Part shown: one piece after another, positions 54,919-63,928 of the stretch | Layout: each line of letters opens with the position of its first letter | Position numbering within the stretch: position 1 is the first letter of the stretch | The notes under the pieces: generated by a model | What the model saw: only the letters and a program-made list of their open reading frames with translations | Database searches by the model: none | Told to the model about the DNA's origin: nothing | Translations under genes and position numbers: made by a program | Source of the DNA: Allosalinactinospora lopnorensis | GTDB taxonomy: Bacteria > Actinomycetota > Actinomycetes > Streptosporangiales > Streptosporangiaceae | Direction of reading: 5' to 3' | Length of the DNA: 64,000 nt | Assembly: GCF_000981225.1 (NCBI RefSeq) | Contig: NZ_LAJC01000021.1 | Location: forward strand, 17,452-81,451

Positions 54919-55143
54919 GGAACCGTCCGGCACCGGTGATCGGCACGGACGGTGGGGTTCGCTCACCGGCGCCCGCGCGCGTGAGCGCCACGGTCCACCA
55001 GGCGCCCACCCCGTCCCCTCCGCTGGGTGGCCCCGTCCGCGCCCTCGGTGTCCCGGTCGTCTATGTTCGGCGGGAACCGGCCCGCGGTCCGACCCGGCAC
55101 ACCCGGCACCGCCGATGGCAGGCACCCAACCGAGGAGTCCGCC

Positions 55144-56058
55144 ATGCAGGTCCTGCGCACCCCCGACGAACGGTTCACCGGTCTGCCCGGCTTCCCGTTC
55201 GCCCCCCACTACGCCGAGATCCCCTCCGGCGACGGCGGCGCCCCGTTGCGCATGCACTACCTCGACGAGGGGCCGGGCGACGGTCCCGTGGTCCTGCTGC
55301 TGCACGGCGAGCCGTCGTGGTGCTACCTGTACCGGTCGATGATCCCGCCACTCATCGAAAGGGGGTTCCGGTGCGTCGCTCCCGACCTCATCGGGTTCGG
55401 CCGCTCCGACAAGCCCGCCGCGCAGCAGGACTACAGCTACGCCGCCCACGTGGGCTGGCTGCGCCGATTGCTCGTCGACGAGCTGCGGCTGACCGGGGCC
55501 ACCCTGTTCGCCCAGGACTGGGGCGGGCTGCTCGGCCTGCGGGTGCTGGCGGAGGAGCCGGACCGGTTCGCCCGGGTCGTCCTGGCCAACAGCGGGCTGC
55601 CCACCGGCGACCACCCGCCCTCGGAGGCGTTCCTCGCCTGGCAGCGCTTCAGCCGGGACAAACCCGGGTTCCAGATCGGGCGGGTCATCGGCAACGGCAC
55701 CGCCAGCGGCCTCCCGGACGACGTCATCGCCGCCTACGACGCCCCTTTCCCAGACGACTCCTACACAGCGGGGGCGCGGATCTTTCCGTCGCTGGTCCCC
55801 ACCTCCCCCGACGACCCCGCCTCGGACGACAACCGCCGCGCCTGGGAGGTGCTCGAACGCTGGGAGAAACCGTTCCTGACCGCGTTCAGCGACGGCGACC
55901 CGATCACCTCCGGCTGGGAGGCCCCGTTCCACACACTCGTCCCGGGAGCGCGTGACCGGCAGCACCCGACGATCAAGGGCGCCGGGCACTTTCTGCAGGA
56001 GGACGCCGGTTCCGAGCTGGCCCGGATCATCATCGAACTGGTCGCCCGCACCCCTTGA
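55144..56058 (+). CDS. haloalkane dehalogenase
   Basis: 304 residues from ATG 55144; the open frame extends further left. It has the HLD alpha/beta-hydrolase layout: HGEPSWCYLY (oxyanion and halide-binding Trp), nucleophile Asp in FAQDWGGLLGLRVL, and the His in GAGHFLQEDAG. Halide-stabilising aromatic residues and the DLIGFGRSDKP loop resemble subfamily I (DhlA/DhmA-like). It hydrolyses carbon-halogen bonds. Closely similar epoxide hydrolases share the fold, so activity needs testing. Confidence 0.85.
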   Translation: MQVLRTPDERFTGLPGFPFAPHYAEIPSGDGGAPLRMHYLDEGPGDGPVVLLLHGEPSWCYLYRSMIPPLIERGFRCVAPDLIGFGRSDKPAAQQDYSYAAHVGWLRRLLVDELRLTGATLFAQDWGGLLGLRVLAEEPDRFARVVLANSGLPTGDHPPSEAFLAWQRFSRDKPGFQIGRVIGNGTASGLPDDVIAAYDAPFPDDSYTAGARIFPSLVPTSPDDPASDDNRRAWEVLERWEKPFLTAFSDGDPITSGWEAPFHTLVPGARDRQHPTIKGAGHFLQEDAGSELARIIIELVARTP

Positions 56059-56069
56059 ACCCGCGGCGC

Positions 56070-56730
56070 TCAGTCCTGCGGGTCCTCCGCGAGCGCCGGT
56101 ACCCCTCCGGCGAACAGCCTCGCGGCCAACCGGGCGAGTTCGGCCGGGGTCCAGTGCCGGCCGGTATCGAGCAGCATGCGCGCACCGGCTTCGGCGACCC
56201 CGACGGCCAGGGCTGCGGCCGCCGCGGCGGTGCGCTCCCCGCCCGGTGCCGAGCCGCCGTCGGCGTGGTCCAGCCACGGCGAGAGCACGGAGGTGAGGTG
56301 CCGGGTGGCCTCGGCGCGGGCCCGGCGCACCCCGATGCCCCGGTTCGCCTGGGCGGAAGGGCCATAGACCAGCCGGTAGCTGTCGGGGCCCCGGCGACCG
56401 CGGTGAAGTAGGCTTGGAGGAACCCGTGGAGGGTCCGCACCGGGTCGGTTCCCGTTGGTACCGACTCCAGCACGGCGGTCAGCTCCCGCGACAGGCGCTG
56501 CCTCTCCCGCTGGTCCAGCGCCTCCAGCATGGCCTCGCGGTTGTCGAAGCAGCGGTAGAGCACCGTCTTGGCCACTCCGGCCTCGGCGGCCACGTCCTCC
56601 ATCGACACCGTGCCGTCCTCCCGCAGCATCACCCGCAGCGCGGCGTCCAGCACCAGCTCCCGGCGGGTGGCCAGTGGCAGGTGGGGTGCGCGACTGTTCT
56701 GCGCCGGGGTTCTTTCAGCACGGATGTTCA
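56070..56730 (-). CDS. TetR-family regulator, frameshifted
   Basis: I place the start at ATG 56730 (MNIRAERTPAQ). HTH: LATRRELVLDAALRVML, SMEDVAAEAGVAKTVLYRCF. The C-terminal part continues in another frame with RRARAEATRHLTSVL and ends ARLFAGGVPALAEDPQD. One C missing from a C run near 56385 separates the halves. It faces the catalase gene across tandem TTGTAC-N6-GTACAA sites and probably represses it. Confidence 0.8.
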
Positions 56731-56896
56731 TCGCCGGGTGTACTCCGTTTCGTGTCCGTTGGCGGCCGCTGCCGGTTCCCCGCGGGGACGCGCGACGCCC
56801 GCACCCGCCCCGGGGGTGACCAGCCGGTGAGGCCATGGCGGCACCTTCCCTCGACCCCTCCGGAGACCGATGTGACGGCCATCGCCCCGCCGATTA

Positions 56897-56935
56897 TTGT
56901 ACTTCCGCGTACAAAAATTGTACGGTCGAGTACAA
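56897..56935. promoter_or_regulatory. tandem TTGTAC-N6-GTACAA operators
   Basis: Two perfect dyads, 56897-56914 and 56918-56935, 21 bases centre to centre (two helical turns), in the 360-base interval between the TetR gene and the catalase gene. The spacing suits cooperative binding of two TetR dimers. The rest of the interval shows no gene. Confidence 0.75.
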
Positions 56936-57093
56936 ACATTGGGCGACCCGGATGGTCCAGGACGACGCCCGGGGCCGGCTCCGCGCCTTCGGTGTCCGCC
57001 GGCGCCGGAGCCGCGTCCAGGGCCCCGACCGGGTGGCGATGCGCGATCACCCCCGCCGCCCGACCGACCAGCACGTTCCGAGGAGATACGCAC

Positions 57094-58077
57094 GTGAGCC
57101 ACACACCGAACCCCGCATCCGGCGACGCCGACCGCGTCGACCGGGCGATGCTCGCCATGGAGCAGCACACCGGTGTCGTGCCCGGCTACCGACGGGCCCA
57201 CCCGCGCGGCGTCGGCTTCCGCGGGCACTTCACCGCCACGGCCGAGGCCGCCGAGCTCAGCACGGCCGAGCATCTCCAGGGAACACCCGTCGAGACGGTC
57301 GTCCGGCTGTCGAACGCGGCGGGAAGCCCCTACGCCCCCGACCGCCATTCCGCCACCCGGGGCAACGTCCTCGGCCTGGCCGTGCGGTTCGCCCTTCCGT
57401 CGGGAGGCCACAGCACCTGGGGGGCGCCGAACATCCCGAACTTCCCGGCGGCCACCCCTGAGGAATTCATCGACATCACCAACGCACAGCGGCGCGGCCC
57501 CCGCACCGGCCGGCCGAGCCTGCTGCGGGTGCTGCGCCACGTGGTACGGCACCGGCACTCCCTGCCGGGCCTGAAGGGGATCACCGGGCTCCCTGCCACG
57601 GAGAGCTTCGCCACCACCCGGTTCAACGGGCTGCACGCCTACTACCTGGTCGACGCCGAAGGGCGCCGCCGGCCCTTCCGCTACCGCTGGATCCCCGATG
57701 CGGGGCCCGCGGAGATCACCCCGGAGGACGATCGTGTCCTCCCTCCGCAGTACCTGATCAGCGAGATCAAGCAGCGCGTCGCGCAGGCGCCGGTGAGCTG
57801 GACCCTGGTGTTCCAGATGGCCGAGGAGGGCGACCCTCTCGACAACGTGACCAGGCAGTGGCCGGAGGAGCGCCCCCGGATCACCGCGGGCCGGCTGGTG
57901 ATAGACCGGCTGCACGAGGACCAGGAACTCGTCGAGGGCTCCGTCTTCGACCCGACGAACGTGCCGCCGGGGATCGAGCTGTCCGGCGACCCCATACTGC
58001 ACTTCCGTTCCAAGGTCTACTCCGAGTCCCACAGCCGCCGGACCGGCGAGTCCAAACCCCGCATCAGGGCCGAGTGA
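57094..58077 (+). CDS. catalase-related peroxidase (SrpA-like)
   Basis: 327 residues from GTG 57094 with GAGGAGA. It is the short catalase fold: HPRGVGFRGHFTATAEAAEL, RGNVLGLAVRFALPSGG, and FRYRWIPDAGPAEI with the distal-side arginines. It lacks the full-length catalase C-terminal domain. The proximal haem Tyr region cannot be placed with certainty. It likely reduces peroxides. Controlled by the divergent TetR gene. Confidence 0.8.
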   Translation: MSHTPNPASGDADRVDRAMLAMEQHTGVVPGYRRAHPRGVGFRGHFTATAEAAELSTAEHLQGTPVETVVRLSNAAGSPYAPDRHSATRGNVLGLAVRFALPSGGHSTWGAPNIPNFPAATPEEFIDITNAQRRGPRTGRPSLLRVLRHVVRHRHSLPGLKGITGLPATESFATTRFNGLHAYYLVDAEGRRRPFRYRWIPDAGPAEITPEDDRVLPPQYLISEIKQRVAQAPVSWTLVFQMAEEGDPLDNVTRQWPEERPRITAGRLVIDRLHEDQELVEGSVFDPTNVPPGIELSGDPILHFRSKVYSESHSRRTGESKPRIRAE

Positions 58078-58102
58078 CCGCCGGCGCGGAGTTAGCGCCC
58101 GG

Positions 58103-58906
58103 TCAGGCGAGTGGACGCACAGCCTTGACGAGCACGCTGGTCGCGACGTTCTCGTGCCGCTGCGCCGGGAGCAGTTCCCGCATCTGCTCGATGACCTCCG
58201 GGGTGAACAGGGGGTAGAGCGCGGCCTCCGACAGGCCGAAGGGAAGCCGCTCTCCGATCGAGATATCGGTGAAGCCGGTCTTTCGCAGCTTGTTGCGGAA
58301 GACGCTTTCGGCCAGCGCCCCGGAGACGCACCCGGCCCAGGCCGCCGTCGAGCCGAGCACCGTGGGCGGCAGCTCCTCGTCCACGACGAGGTCCACCAGG
58401 CACAGCCGGCCGCCGGGGCGCAGCACCCGGGAAATCTCCGCCAGCGCCCGGCTCTTGCGCGGCGACAGGTTGATCACTCCGTTGGAGACGACGACGTCGA
58501 CACTGGAGTCGGCGAGGGGAATCGCCTCCATCTCGCCGCGCCGGAACTCGGTCCAGTCCTCGACCCCGGCCGCGCGCGCGTGCTCACGGGCCCGGGCGCA
58601 CATCTCGTCCAGCAGGTCGAGGCCGATGACCCGGCCTTCGGGACCGACACGCCGCGCCGCCAGGATGGTGTCGATACCGCCGCCGCTGCCCACGTCGAGC
58701 ACGGCCTCCCCCGGTCGAAGCCCGGCGTGGGGAATCGGGTCGCCCACCCCGAGCGCCCACGCCACCGCACCCGCCGGCAACTCGGCCAGCTCCTCGGCCG
58801 AGTAGGAACGCCGGGTCACCGCCTCGCCGCCGCCGCTCGGGATCGCGGAGTACGCCCGGGCCACGGCCCGGCGGATCTCCTCCTGGAACATCAGGTCGTG
58901 GGTCAT
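58103..58906 (-). CDS. ArsM-like SAM methyltransferase, SNG variant
   Basis: 267 residues from ATG 58906. SAM motif I is EAVLDVGSGGGIDTILAARR. The arsenite-methyltransferase landmark reads DVVVSNGVINLSPRK, so Gly replaces the catalytic Cys of SNC. A second conserved Cys survives in WAGCVSGALAE. It resembles AS3MT-family enzymes that have lost arsenic chemistry. It is two genes downstream of an ECF sigma factor and its anti-sigma, on the same strand. Confidence 0.8.
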   Translation of the reverse strand: MTHDLMFQEEIRRAVARAYSAIPSGGGEAVTRRSYSAEELAELPAGAVAWALGVGDPIPHAGLRPGEAVLDVGSGGGIDTILAARRVGPEGRVIGLDLLDEMCARAREHARAAGVEDWTEFRRGEMEAIPLADSSVDVVVSNGVINLSPRKSRALAEISRVLRPGGRLCLVDLVVDEELPPTVLGSTAAWAGCVSGALAESVFRNKLRKTGFTDISIGERLPFGLSEAALYPLFTPEVIEQMRELLPAQRHENVATSVLVKAVRPLA

Positions 58907-58909
58907 CGT

Positions 58910-59155
58910 CTACAGCTCCTCCAGGAATCGCTCCAGCCGCTGGACCGCCTGCGGTCGGGAGTCGTCTATGGTCTGGGACGCCAGGAGATCCCGCAGGTGA
59001 CCGATGAACTCCAGCTCGCCGCAGCAGCGGCGGCAGAACGCGAGGTGCTCGTCGACGCGCTCCCGGTCGACGCGCCGGCCCGAGCCCTCCAGGTAGTCCC
59101 ACAACTGCTGGATCGCTTCAGAGCACGGCATCAGCGGGGAGTGCTTATCGTTCAT
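58910..59155 (-). CDS. zinc-binding anti-sigma factor
   Basis: 81 residues from ATG 59155, overlapping the sigma gene by 11 bases. It has the ZAS pattern HLAFCRRCCGEL preceded by CSEAIQQLWDYLEG, giving the His-x3-Cys-x2-Cys zinc site. It ends in a helix (QAVQRLERFLEEL) that would bind the sigma factor. It is probably redox-sensitive, releasing sigma when its thiols oxidise. Confidence 0.88.
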   Translation of the reverse strand: MNDKHSPLMPCSEAIQQLWDYLEGSGRRVDRERVDEHLAFCRRCCGELEFIGHLRDLLASQTIDDSRPQAVQRLERFLEEL

Positions 59156-59732
59156 CACGCCCTCCACGTTTGAGCATGCCCGTTTCCTCTGCGTAGGCCC
59201 ACATTTCCCGCTCGAACGCCTTTCGGCCGCGGTGCAGCCTGGCGAGGACCGTACCCAGCGGGACTCCGCACAGCCGCGCGATCTCCTTGGTGGCGAACCC
59301 CTCCATGTGGCAGAGCACCAGGGGAACCCGGTAGATCTCCGGTAGGCGCAGCAACACGTGGCGCACGTCCTCCTTGGCGAAAGTATGCAGGAAATCAAGG
59401 TGGACGGTGTCGGAGTACGGGAACGGGTCCTCTTCTGCGATGGTCCGGTAGAGGGAGAACTCCTCGCAGTCGGCTACCGGTATCTCCTCGGCCGAGCGGG
59501 CGCGTTTGCGCATCCGGTCGCGGTGGGTGTTCACCAGGATGGCCCGCAGCCAGGGCCCGCCGGCCTGGGCATCCTTCAATCCGGCGTACGACCGGTAGCC
59601 GCGCAGCAGCGCCTCCTGAACCAAATCCTCGGCGTCATCCCTGGTCAGGCGCCTTGCGAGTGCCAGCAGCCGCGGCAACTGAGAACGCGCCAGCGCCTGG
59701 AACGACTCCTTGGTCCCCTGCGGTACCGCCAC
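59145..59732 (-). CDS. ECF sigma-70 factor
   Basis: I place the start at GTG 59732 (VPQGTKESFQAL). Sigma-2 has RLTRDDAEDLVQEALLRGY and WLRAILVNTHRDRMRKR. Sigma-4 has LLRLPEIYRVPLVLCHMEG and TKEIARLCGVPLGTVLARLHRGRK. It is about 195 residues, in the RpoE/SigR-like class paired with a zinc anti-sigma. It probably drives the divergent cupin-DsrE-methyltransferase genes and its own operon. Confidence 0.88.
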   Translation of the reverse strand: MAVPQGTKESFQALARSQLPRLLALARRLTRDDAEDLVQEALLRGYRSYAGLKDAQAGGPWLRAILVNTHRDRMRKRARSAEEIPVADCEEFSLYRTIAEEDPFPYSDTVHLDFLHTFAKEDVRHVLLRLPEIYRVPLVLCHMEGFATKEIARLCGVPLGTVLARLHRGRKAFEREMWAYAEETGMLKRGGRDER

Positions 59733-59883
59733 GGCAACACCCTGCCCCACCCATGCGCACAACACTCCGCTTGTCTGTGAAGACGTCACCGGCGGCGCGG
59801 TTATTGCATCCGCGGTGAAACGCAATCAGCGCCACCGCCTCCCTCGTCAGTAAGGGCAAGGACGGACCGGAGGGAGTCGGGTG

Positions 59884-60201
59884 ATGACAGTCAAACGGTT
59901 GGACGAGGTCCCCGTGGCGGGTGAGGAGCCCGGCATCGAGATCCGTCACCTCAAGCGCGTGCGGGACACCGAACTCAAGGTGCTGGACATCGAGCCGGAG
60001 AGCGCCACGCCGTTCCACTCGCACCCGCACGCGCATGAAGGAGTCATCGTGGCCGGCCGGGGCGCACTGTGCCTCTCGGACCGGTCGCAGTTGCTGGAAC
60101 CCGGGCACGTGTTCTCGGTCGAACCGTACGAGCCGCACGCCATCCATAACCGGGGCGCCGGAAAGCTGCGCCTGGTCTGCGTGGACTGCTTCACCGAGTA
60201 A
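59884..60201 (+). CDS. cupin-domain protein
   Basis: 105 residues from ATG 59884 (GTG 59881 is an alternative). It has the double cupin motif: FHSHPHAHEGVIVAGRG and EPGHVFSVEPYEPHAIHN, with metal-ligand His residues. It may be a metal-dependent dioxygenase or a sensor. It leads the rightward operon opposite the sigma factor, and is probably one of its targets. Confidence 0.82.
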   Translation: MTVKRLDEVPVAGEEPGIEIRHLKRVRDTELKVLDIEPESATPFHSHPHAHEGVIVAGRGALCLSDRSQLLEPGHVFSVEPYEPHAIHNRGAGKLRLVCVDCFTE

Positions 60202-60238
60202 CGGCCCCTCATCAGTACGAGAGAAGGGAGGGATCGTC

Positions 60239-60604
60239 GTGTCCGACAAGGCGGCGATCAGTCTGACGACCGGTCTGGAAGACCCGGAGAAGGTCACCGT
60301 GGCGTTCCTGGTTGCGGTGGCCGCGGCCGAGGAGGGGCGGCCGACCCTGATGTTCCTCACCAAGGAGGCCGTGCGGCTCGCTATGGAGGGTGTGGCGGTC
60401 GGCGTGGCCTGCGACGGCTGCCCGTCCCTTCCCGACCTGCTCCGGCGCTACGAGCAGGCGGGCGGGCGCTTCCTGGTCTGCCCGATCTGCTTCAACGCCC
60501 GTGACCTGGACAAGGGTCGCCTGATCACCAACGCCGAGATCGGCGGCACCGTGCCGCTGTGGCAGTGGATCGGCGACGAGGGCGCTGTCACCTTCAGCTA
60601 CTAG
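60239..60604 (+). CDS. DsrE-family protein with Cys motif
   Basis: 121 residues from GTG 60239 with AGGGAGGGATC. It has the DsrE/TusD-like fold: ISLTTGLEDPEKVTVAFLVA, FLTKEAVRLAMEG, and a conserved cysteine pair in VCPICFNARDL plus VACDGCPSL. DsrE-like proteins carry persulfide sulfur or related soft elements. Its neighbours suggest chalcogen, arsenic or persulfide stress; that is inference. Confidence 0.82.
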   Translation: MSDKAAISLTTGLEDPEKVTVAFLVAVAAAEEGRPTLMFLTKEAVRLAMEGVAVGVACDGCPSLPDLLRRYEQAGGRFLVCPICFNARDLDKGRLITNAEIGGTVPLWQWIGDEGAVTFSY

Positions 60605-60623
60605 CCAGGAAAGGATTCCCACG

Positions 60624-61400
60624 ATGACGACCAGAACCCTGAACATCAAAGACCTGGAGCTGCAGGTCAAGCAGATGTACCACAAGGTGGCCGTGCAGCC
60701 GGAGGGGGACTTCCACTTCGAGCTCGGGCGGACGGTGGCCGAGCGGATCGGCTATCCGCCCAACTACCTCGACGCGGTCCCCGCGGCCGCGGTCGACTCC
60801 TTCGCCGGGGTCGGCTACTTCTTCGACCTCGCCGGGATCGGCGCCGGCGAAACCGTGCTCGACGTCGGCAGCGGCTCCGGGACGGACAGCGTGATCGCCG
60901 CCGGCCTGTGCGGGCCCGGTGGCCGCGTCATCGGCGTCGACATGACCGACGCCCAGATCGACAAGGCGTCCCGGCTGGCCGCTGAACGCGGCCTTGAGCA
61001 GGTCGAGTTCCGCAAGGGCTACATCGAGCGGCTCCCGGTCGAGGACGCCGCCGTCGACGTGGTCATCTCCAACGGCGTGTTCAACCTGGTCTCCGACAAA
61101 ACGGCTGTGTTCGGCGAGGTGGCCCGGGTGCTGCGCCCCGGCGGGCGCCTCGCGCTGGCCGATATCGTCTCCAAGAGCCAGTTGCCGGAGGCGGTCACCT
61201 GCGACGCGGCCCTGTGGGCCTCCTGTATTGGGGGTGCCATGCAGATCGACTCCTACCAGGACGCCATCGAGGCCGCCGGCATGAGCGTCGAGACCGTACG
61301 CCACAACGACCGCTACCGGTTCCTGTCCGACAGTGCCGACGACGCCACCCGGAAGTGGGGGGTGAAGAGCATCTCCCTGCTCGCCCGCAACCGCCCGTAG
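60624..61400 (+). CDS. ArsM-like SAM methyltransferase, second copy
   Basis: 258 residues from ATG 60624. Motif I is ETVLDVGSGSGTDSVIAA. The key site reads VVISNGVFNLVSDK, again Gly in place of the catalytic Cys. A second Cys is in ALWASCIGGAMQ. It is a paralogue of the gene at 58103, with which it shares the SNG change. It ends the rightward operon with the cupin and DsrE genes. The methyl acceptor is unknown. Confidence 0.8.
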   Translation: MTTRTLNIKDLELQVKQMYHKVAVQPEGDFHFELGRTVAERIGYPPNYLDAVPAAAVDSFAGVGYFFDLAGIGAGETVLDVGSGSGTDSVIAAGLCGPGGRVIGVDMTDAQIDKASRLAAERGLEQVEFRKGYIERLPVEDAAVDVVISNGVFNLVSDKTAVFGEVARVLRPGGRLALADIVSKSQLPEAVTCDAALWASCIGGAMQIDSYQDAIEAAGMSVETVRHNDRYRFLSDSADDATRKWGVKSISLLARNRP

Positions 61401-61425
61401 CTCCGCGCCCGTCGACGTGCGGAGC

Positions 61426-61461
61426 CTGGGCGGGTGGCGCCGGTCGGCGCCACCCGCCCAG
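61426..61461. terminator. strong bidirectional terminator hairpin
   Basis: Sixteen base pairs of perfect stem (CTGGGCGGGTGGCGCC with GGCGCCACCCGCCCAG) around a GGTC loop, between the convergent methyltransferase and molybdopterin genes. Confidence 0.75.
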
Positions 61462-61554
61462 ACCGTATGAAGGGACGGCCGGTTCCCGGCGTCCTCGCGC
61501 CCGCCTCGCGTGCCGCAGGTTCCGGTCCAGGGGTCGAGCGACCATCGGCACGGC

Positions 61555-63773
61555 TCACGGCGCGGGCAGCACGTCGACGGGGACGCCGTTGAGGACCGAG
61601 GTTCCGGACAGGGGGTCGATGACATCGGGGTCGGTGAGCACGTTGGCGTTGACTCCGGGATCCGCCGCCGCCACCTCCATGCGGGTGCCCTGAGCGCCGT
61701 GCCCCCAGCCGTGCGGCAAGCTCACCACGCCCGAGGGAACCGCCTCGGTGTGCTCCACGGTGACCTGGAGCTGCCCCGAGCGGCTGCGGACCAGCGCGGC
61801 CGCGTTGTCCTGGAGTCCGAGGCGCGCGGCGTCGTCCGGGTGCACCTGCAGCGTGCAGGTGTTGCTCCCGCCCGCCAGCGCGGGCACGTTGTGCATCCAG
61901 CTGTTGTTGGACCGCAGGTGGCGGCGGCCGATGAGGACGAGCGCGTCGCGCCGGGTGTCCAGCCCCTCCCGGAGCCGCCGCACGTCCTCGGCGATGGGTT
62001 CCGGGCACACCTCGATCGCCCCTGAGGCCGTCTTGAGGACCTCGGGGATCCTCTGCTGGAGGGGGCCCAGGTCGATACCGTGCGGTTCGGCCAGCAACCG
62101 CCGCAGGCTGATCCCGTCAGGGTCGGCGCCGAAGCCGTCACCGTAGGCCCCCAGCCGCAGCTTCAGATCCAGCCTGCGTTCGGCGGGAGTACCCGGGTAC
62201 AGCTCCTCGGCGAGCTTGGCCGCGTCGCTCCGTACGCGGGGGAGGCGGGGTCGGCGATGGCCTTGGCGAGATCACGCTCGATCAGCCGGCCGTCGACCTC
62301 GGCCGGATCGACGTCCGCGCCCCGGCCGGCGGCGATCTGGATCAGGCGGGCGAGGATCTCGCACTCGTCGACACGGTCGCCGGCCAAGGGCACCGGGGGC
62401 GGTGAGTAGCGCGCGTTGTTCCGGATCGCGAGTTCGTTGAAGGACATGTCGTAGTGGGAGGACTGGCTCGGCGGCGGTGGCGGGAGGATGACGTCGGCGT
62501 GCCGGGTCGTCTCGTTCAGGTACGGGTCGACGCTGACCATGAACTCCAGTCCGGCCAGCGCCTGGGCCAGCCGGTCGCCGCCGGGTGTGGACAGCACGGG
62601 GTTCCCGGCGATCGTGACCACCGCCCGCACCTGCCCCTCGCCCGGGGTCGTGATCTCCTCGGCGAGGGCCGCCGCGGGAAGCTCGCCCTTGACCTCGGGC
62701 AGGCCGCGCACCCGGCTGTGCCACCGGCCGAGCTGGAACCCGCGCCCGCGCCCCTGGCCGCGCCGGCGGTGCGGCGCGAGGGGGAACATGGCACCGCCCG
62801 GCCGGTCGAGGTTGCCGGTGAGCAGGTTGAGCACGTCGACCAGCCAGCTCGTCAGCGTGCCGAACTCGACGGCGGTGGTGCCGATCCGGGCGTAAACGGC
62901 GGCGGTCGGCGCCTGGGCCAGCTCGCGGGCCAGGGTGCGGATCCCGTCTGCGGGGACACCGCACACCGGTTCCACCGCCTCGGGGGTGAACGCCTCGGCC
63001 AGTGACGGCAGGGCGTGCATGCCCTCGACATGGGAGGCGAGCGGGCCGGGGTCGGCCAGCCCCTCCTCGAACAGCGTGTGCACCATCGCGAAGAGCAGGT
63101 AGGCGTCCGTTCCCGGGCGGATCGCCACATGCTGGTCGGCCAGGGCGGCGGTCCGGGTGCGCCGGGGGTCGACGACGATGAGCCGCCCGCCGCGCTTGCG
63201 CAGCTTCTTCAGGCGGCCGGGGAAATCGGGGGCGGTGCACAGGCTGCCGTTGGACTCCACCGGATTGGCGCCGAGCATCAGAAGGTGGTCGGTGCGGTCC
63301 AGATCCGGCACCGGGATGGCGTAGGGGTCGCCGAACAGCAGGCCGCTGGAGACGTGCTTGGGCATCTGGTCGACGGTGCTCGCCGAGTAGACGTTGGGGC
63401 TGCCGACCGTCTTCGCGAACTCACCCGAGTACATCTGACCGGCGAGGGTGTGCACGTTGGGGTTGCCGAGGTAGGTGGCCACCGACAGGCGGCCGTGCCG
63501 CTCGACCACCCCCATCAGGCCGCGCTCCACGATCGCGAACGCCTCCGCCCACCCCGTTTCGGTCCAGGACCCGCCCTCGCGGACCATCGGCCGGCGCAGC
63601 CGGTCGGGGTCGGAGTCGAGCTGCCCGAGCGTCGCTCCTTTCGGGCAGATGAATCCGGCACTGAAGACGTCGTCGCGGTCACCGCGGGCGCCGGTGATCC
63701 GGCCGGTGTCGATGGTGAGCTTCAGCCCGCAGGTCGCTTCGCACAATGGGCAGATCCGGTAGGCCGTTTCCAT
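61555..63773 (-). CDS. molybdopterin oxidoreductase (FdhF/NasA-like), frameshifted
   Basis: It starts with ATG 63773 and has about 739 residues when one base is restored near 62228. The [4Fe-4S] motif is CPLCEATCGL with a fourth Cys in FICPKGATLG. Cofactor-binding segments include GANPVESNGS, VVDPRRTRTA, NLDRPGGAMFPL and AGNPVLST. The C-terminal dinucleotide-binding domain contains SLPHGWGHGAQG and NVLTDPDVIDPLSG. The ligand region is STVDQMPKHV with no Cys or Sec, so it is not a classical formate dehydrogenase. The substrate and partner are unknown; it has no visible Tat signal. Confidence 0.82.
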
Positions 63774-63809
63774 ATCGCCTCCACGTTCGGAACCAAACGG
63801 GCCGACATA

Positions 63810-63821
63810 CCGACCGGTCGG
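63810..63821. promoter_or_regulatory. CCGACCGGTCGG palindrome, likely TetR operator
   Basis: A perfect 12-bp palindrome within ATACCGACCGGTCGGCCGT, 36 bases upstream of the molybdopterin gene start. It is of the ACCGACCGGTCGGT type used by many TetR-family repressors. No TetR gene is adjacent within the window. Confidence 0.55.
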
Positions 63822-63897
63822 CCGTTAGGGTAAGACGATACCTCTAATCCGGCTCCGTGCAGAGTGGGGGCCGGCCCCTCCAGGGACCATGCAAGAA

Positions 63898-63928
63898 CCA
63901 CGCGCCGGGCCCGAAGGCCCGCGCGTGG
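63898..63928. terminator. hairpin near the right edge
   Basis: CCACGCG...CGCGTGG arms continue inward as CGGGCC/GGCCCG with one bulge and a CGAA loop. It probably terminates a gene entering from the right. The last 70 bases hold nothing else. Confidence 0.45.

Noticed and set aside
58103..61400. Calling the two methyltransferases ArsM
   Set aside because: Both lack the catalytic Cys of the SNC motif, so arsenite methylation is not supported.
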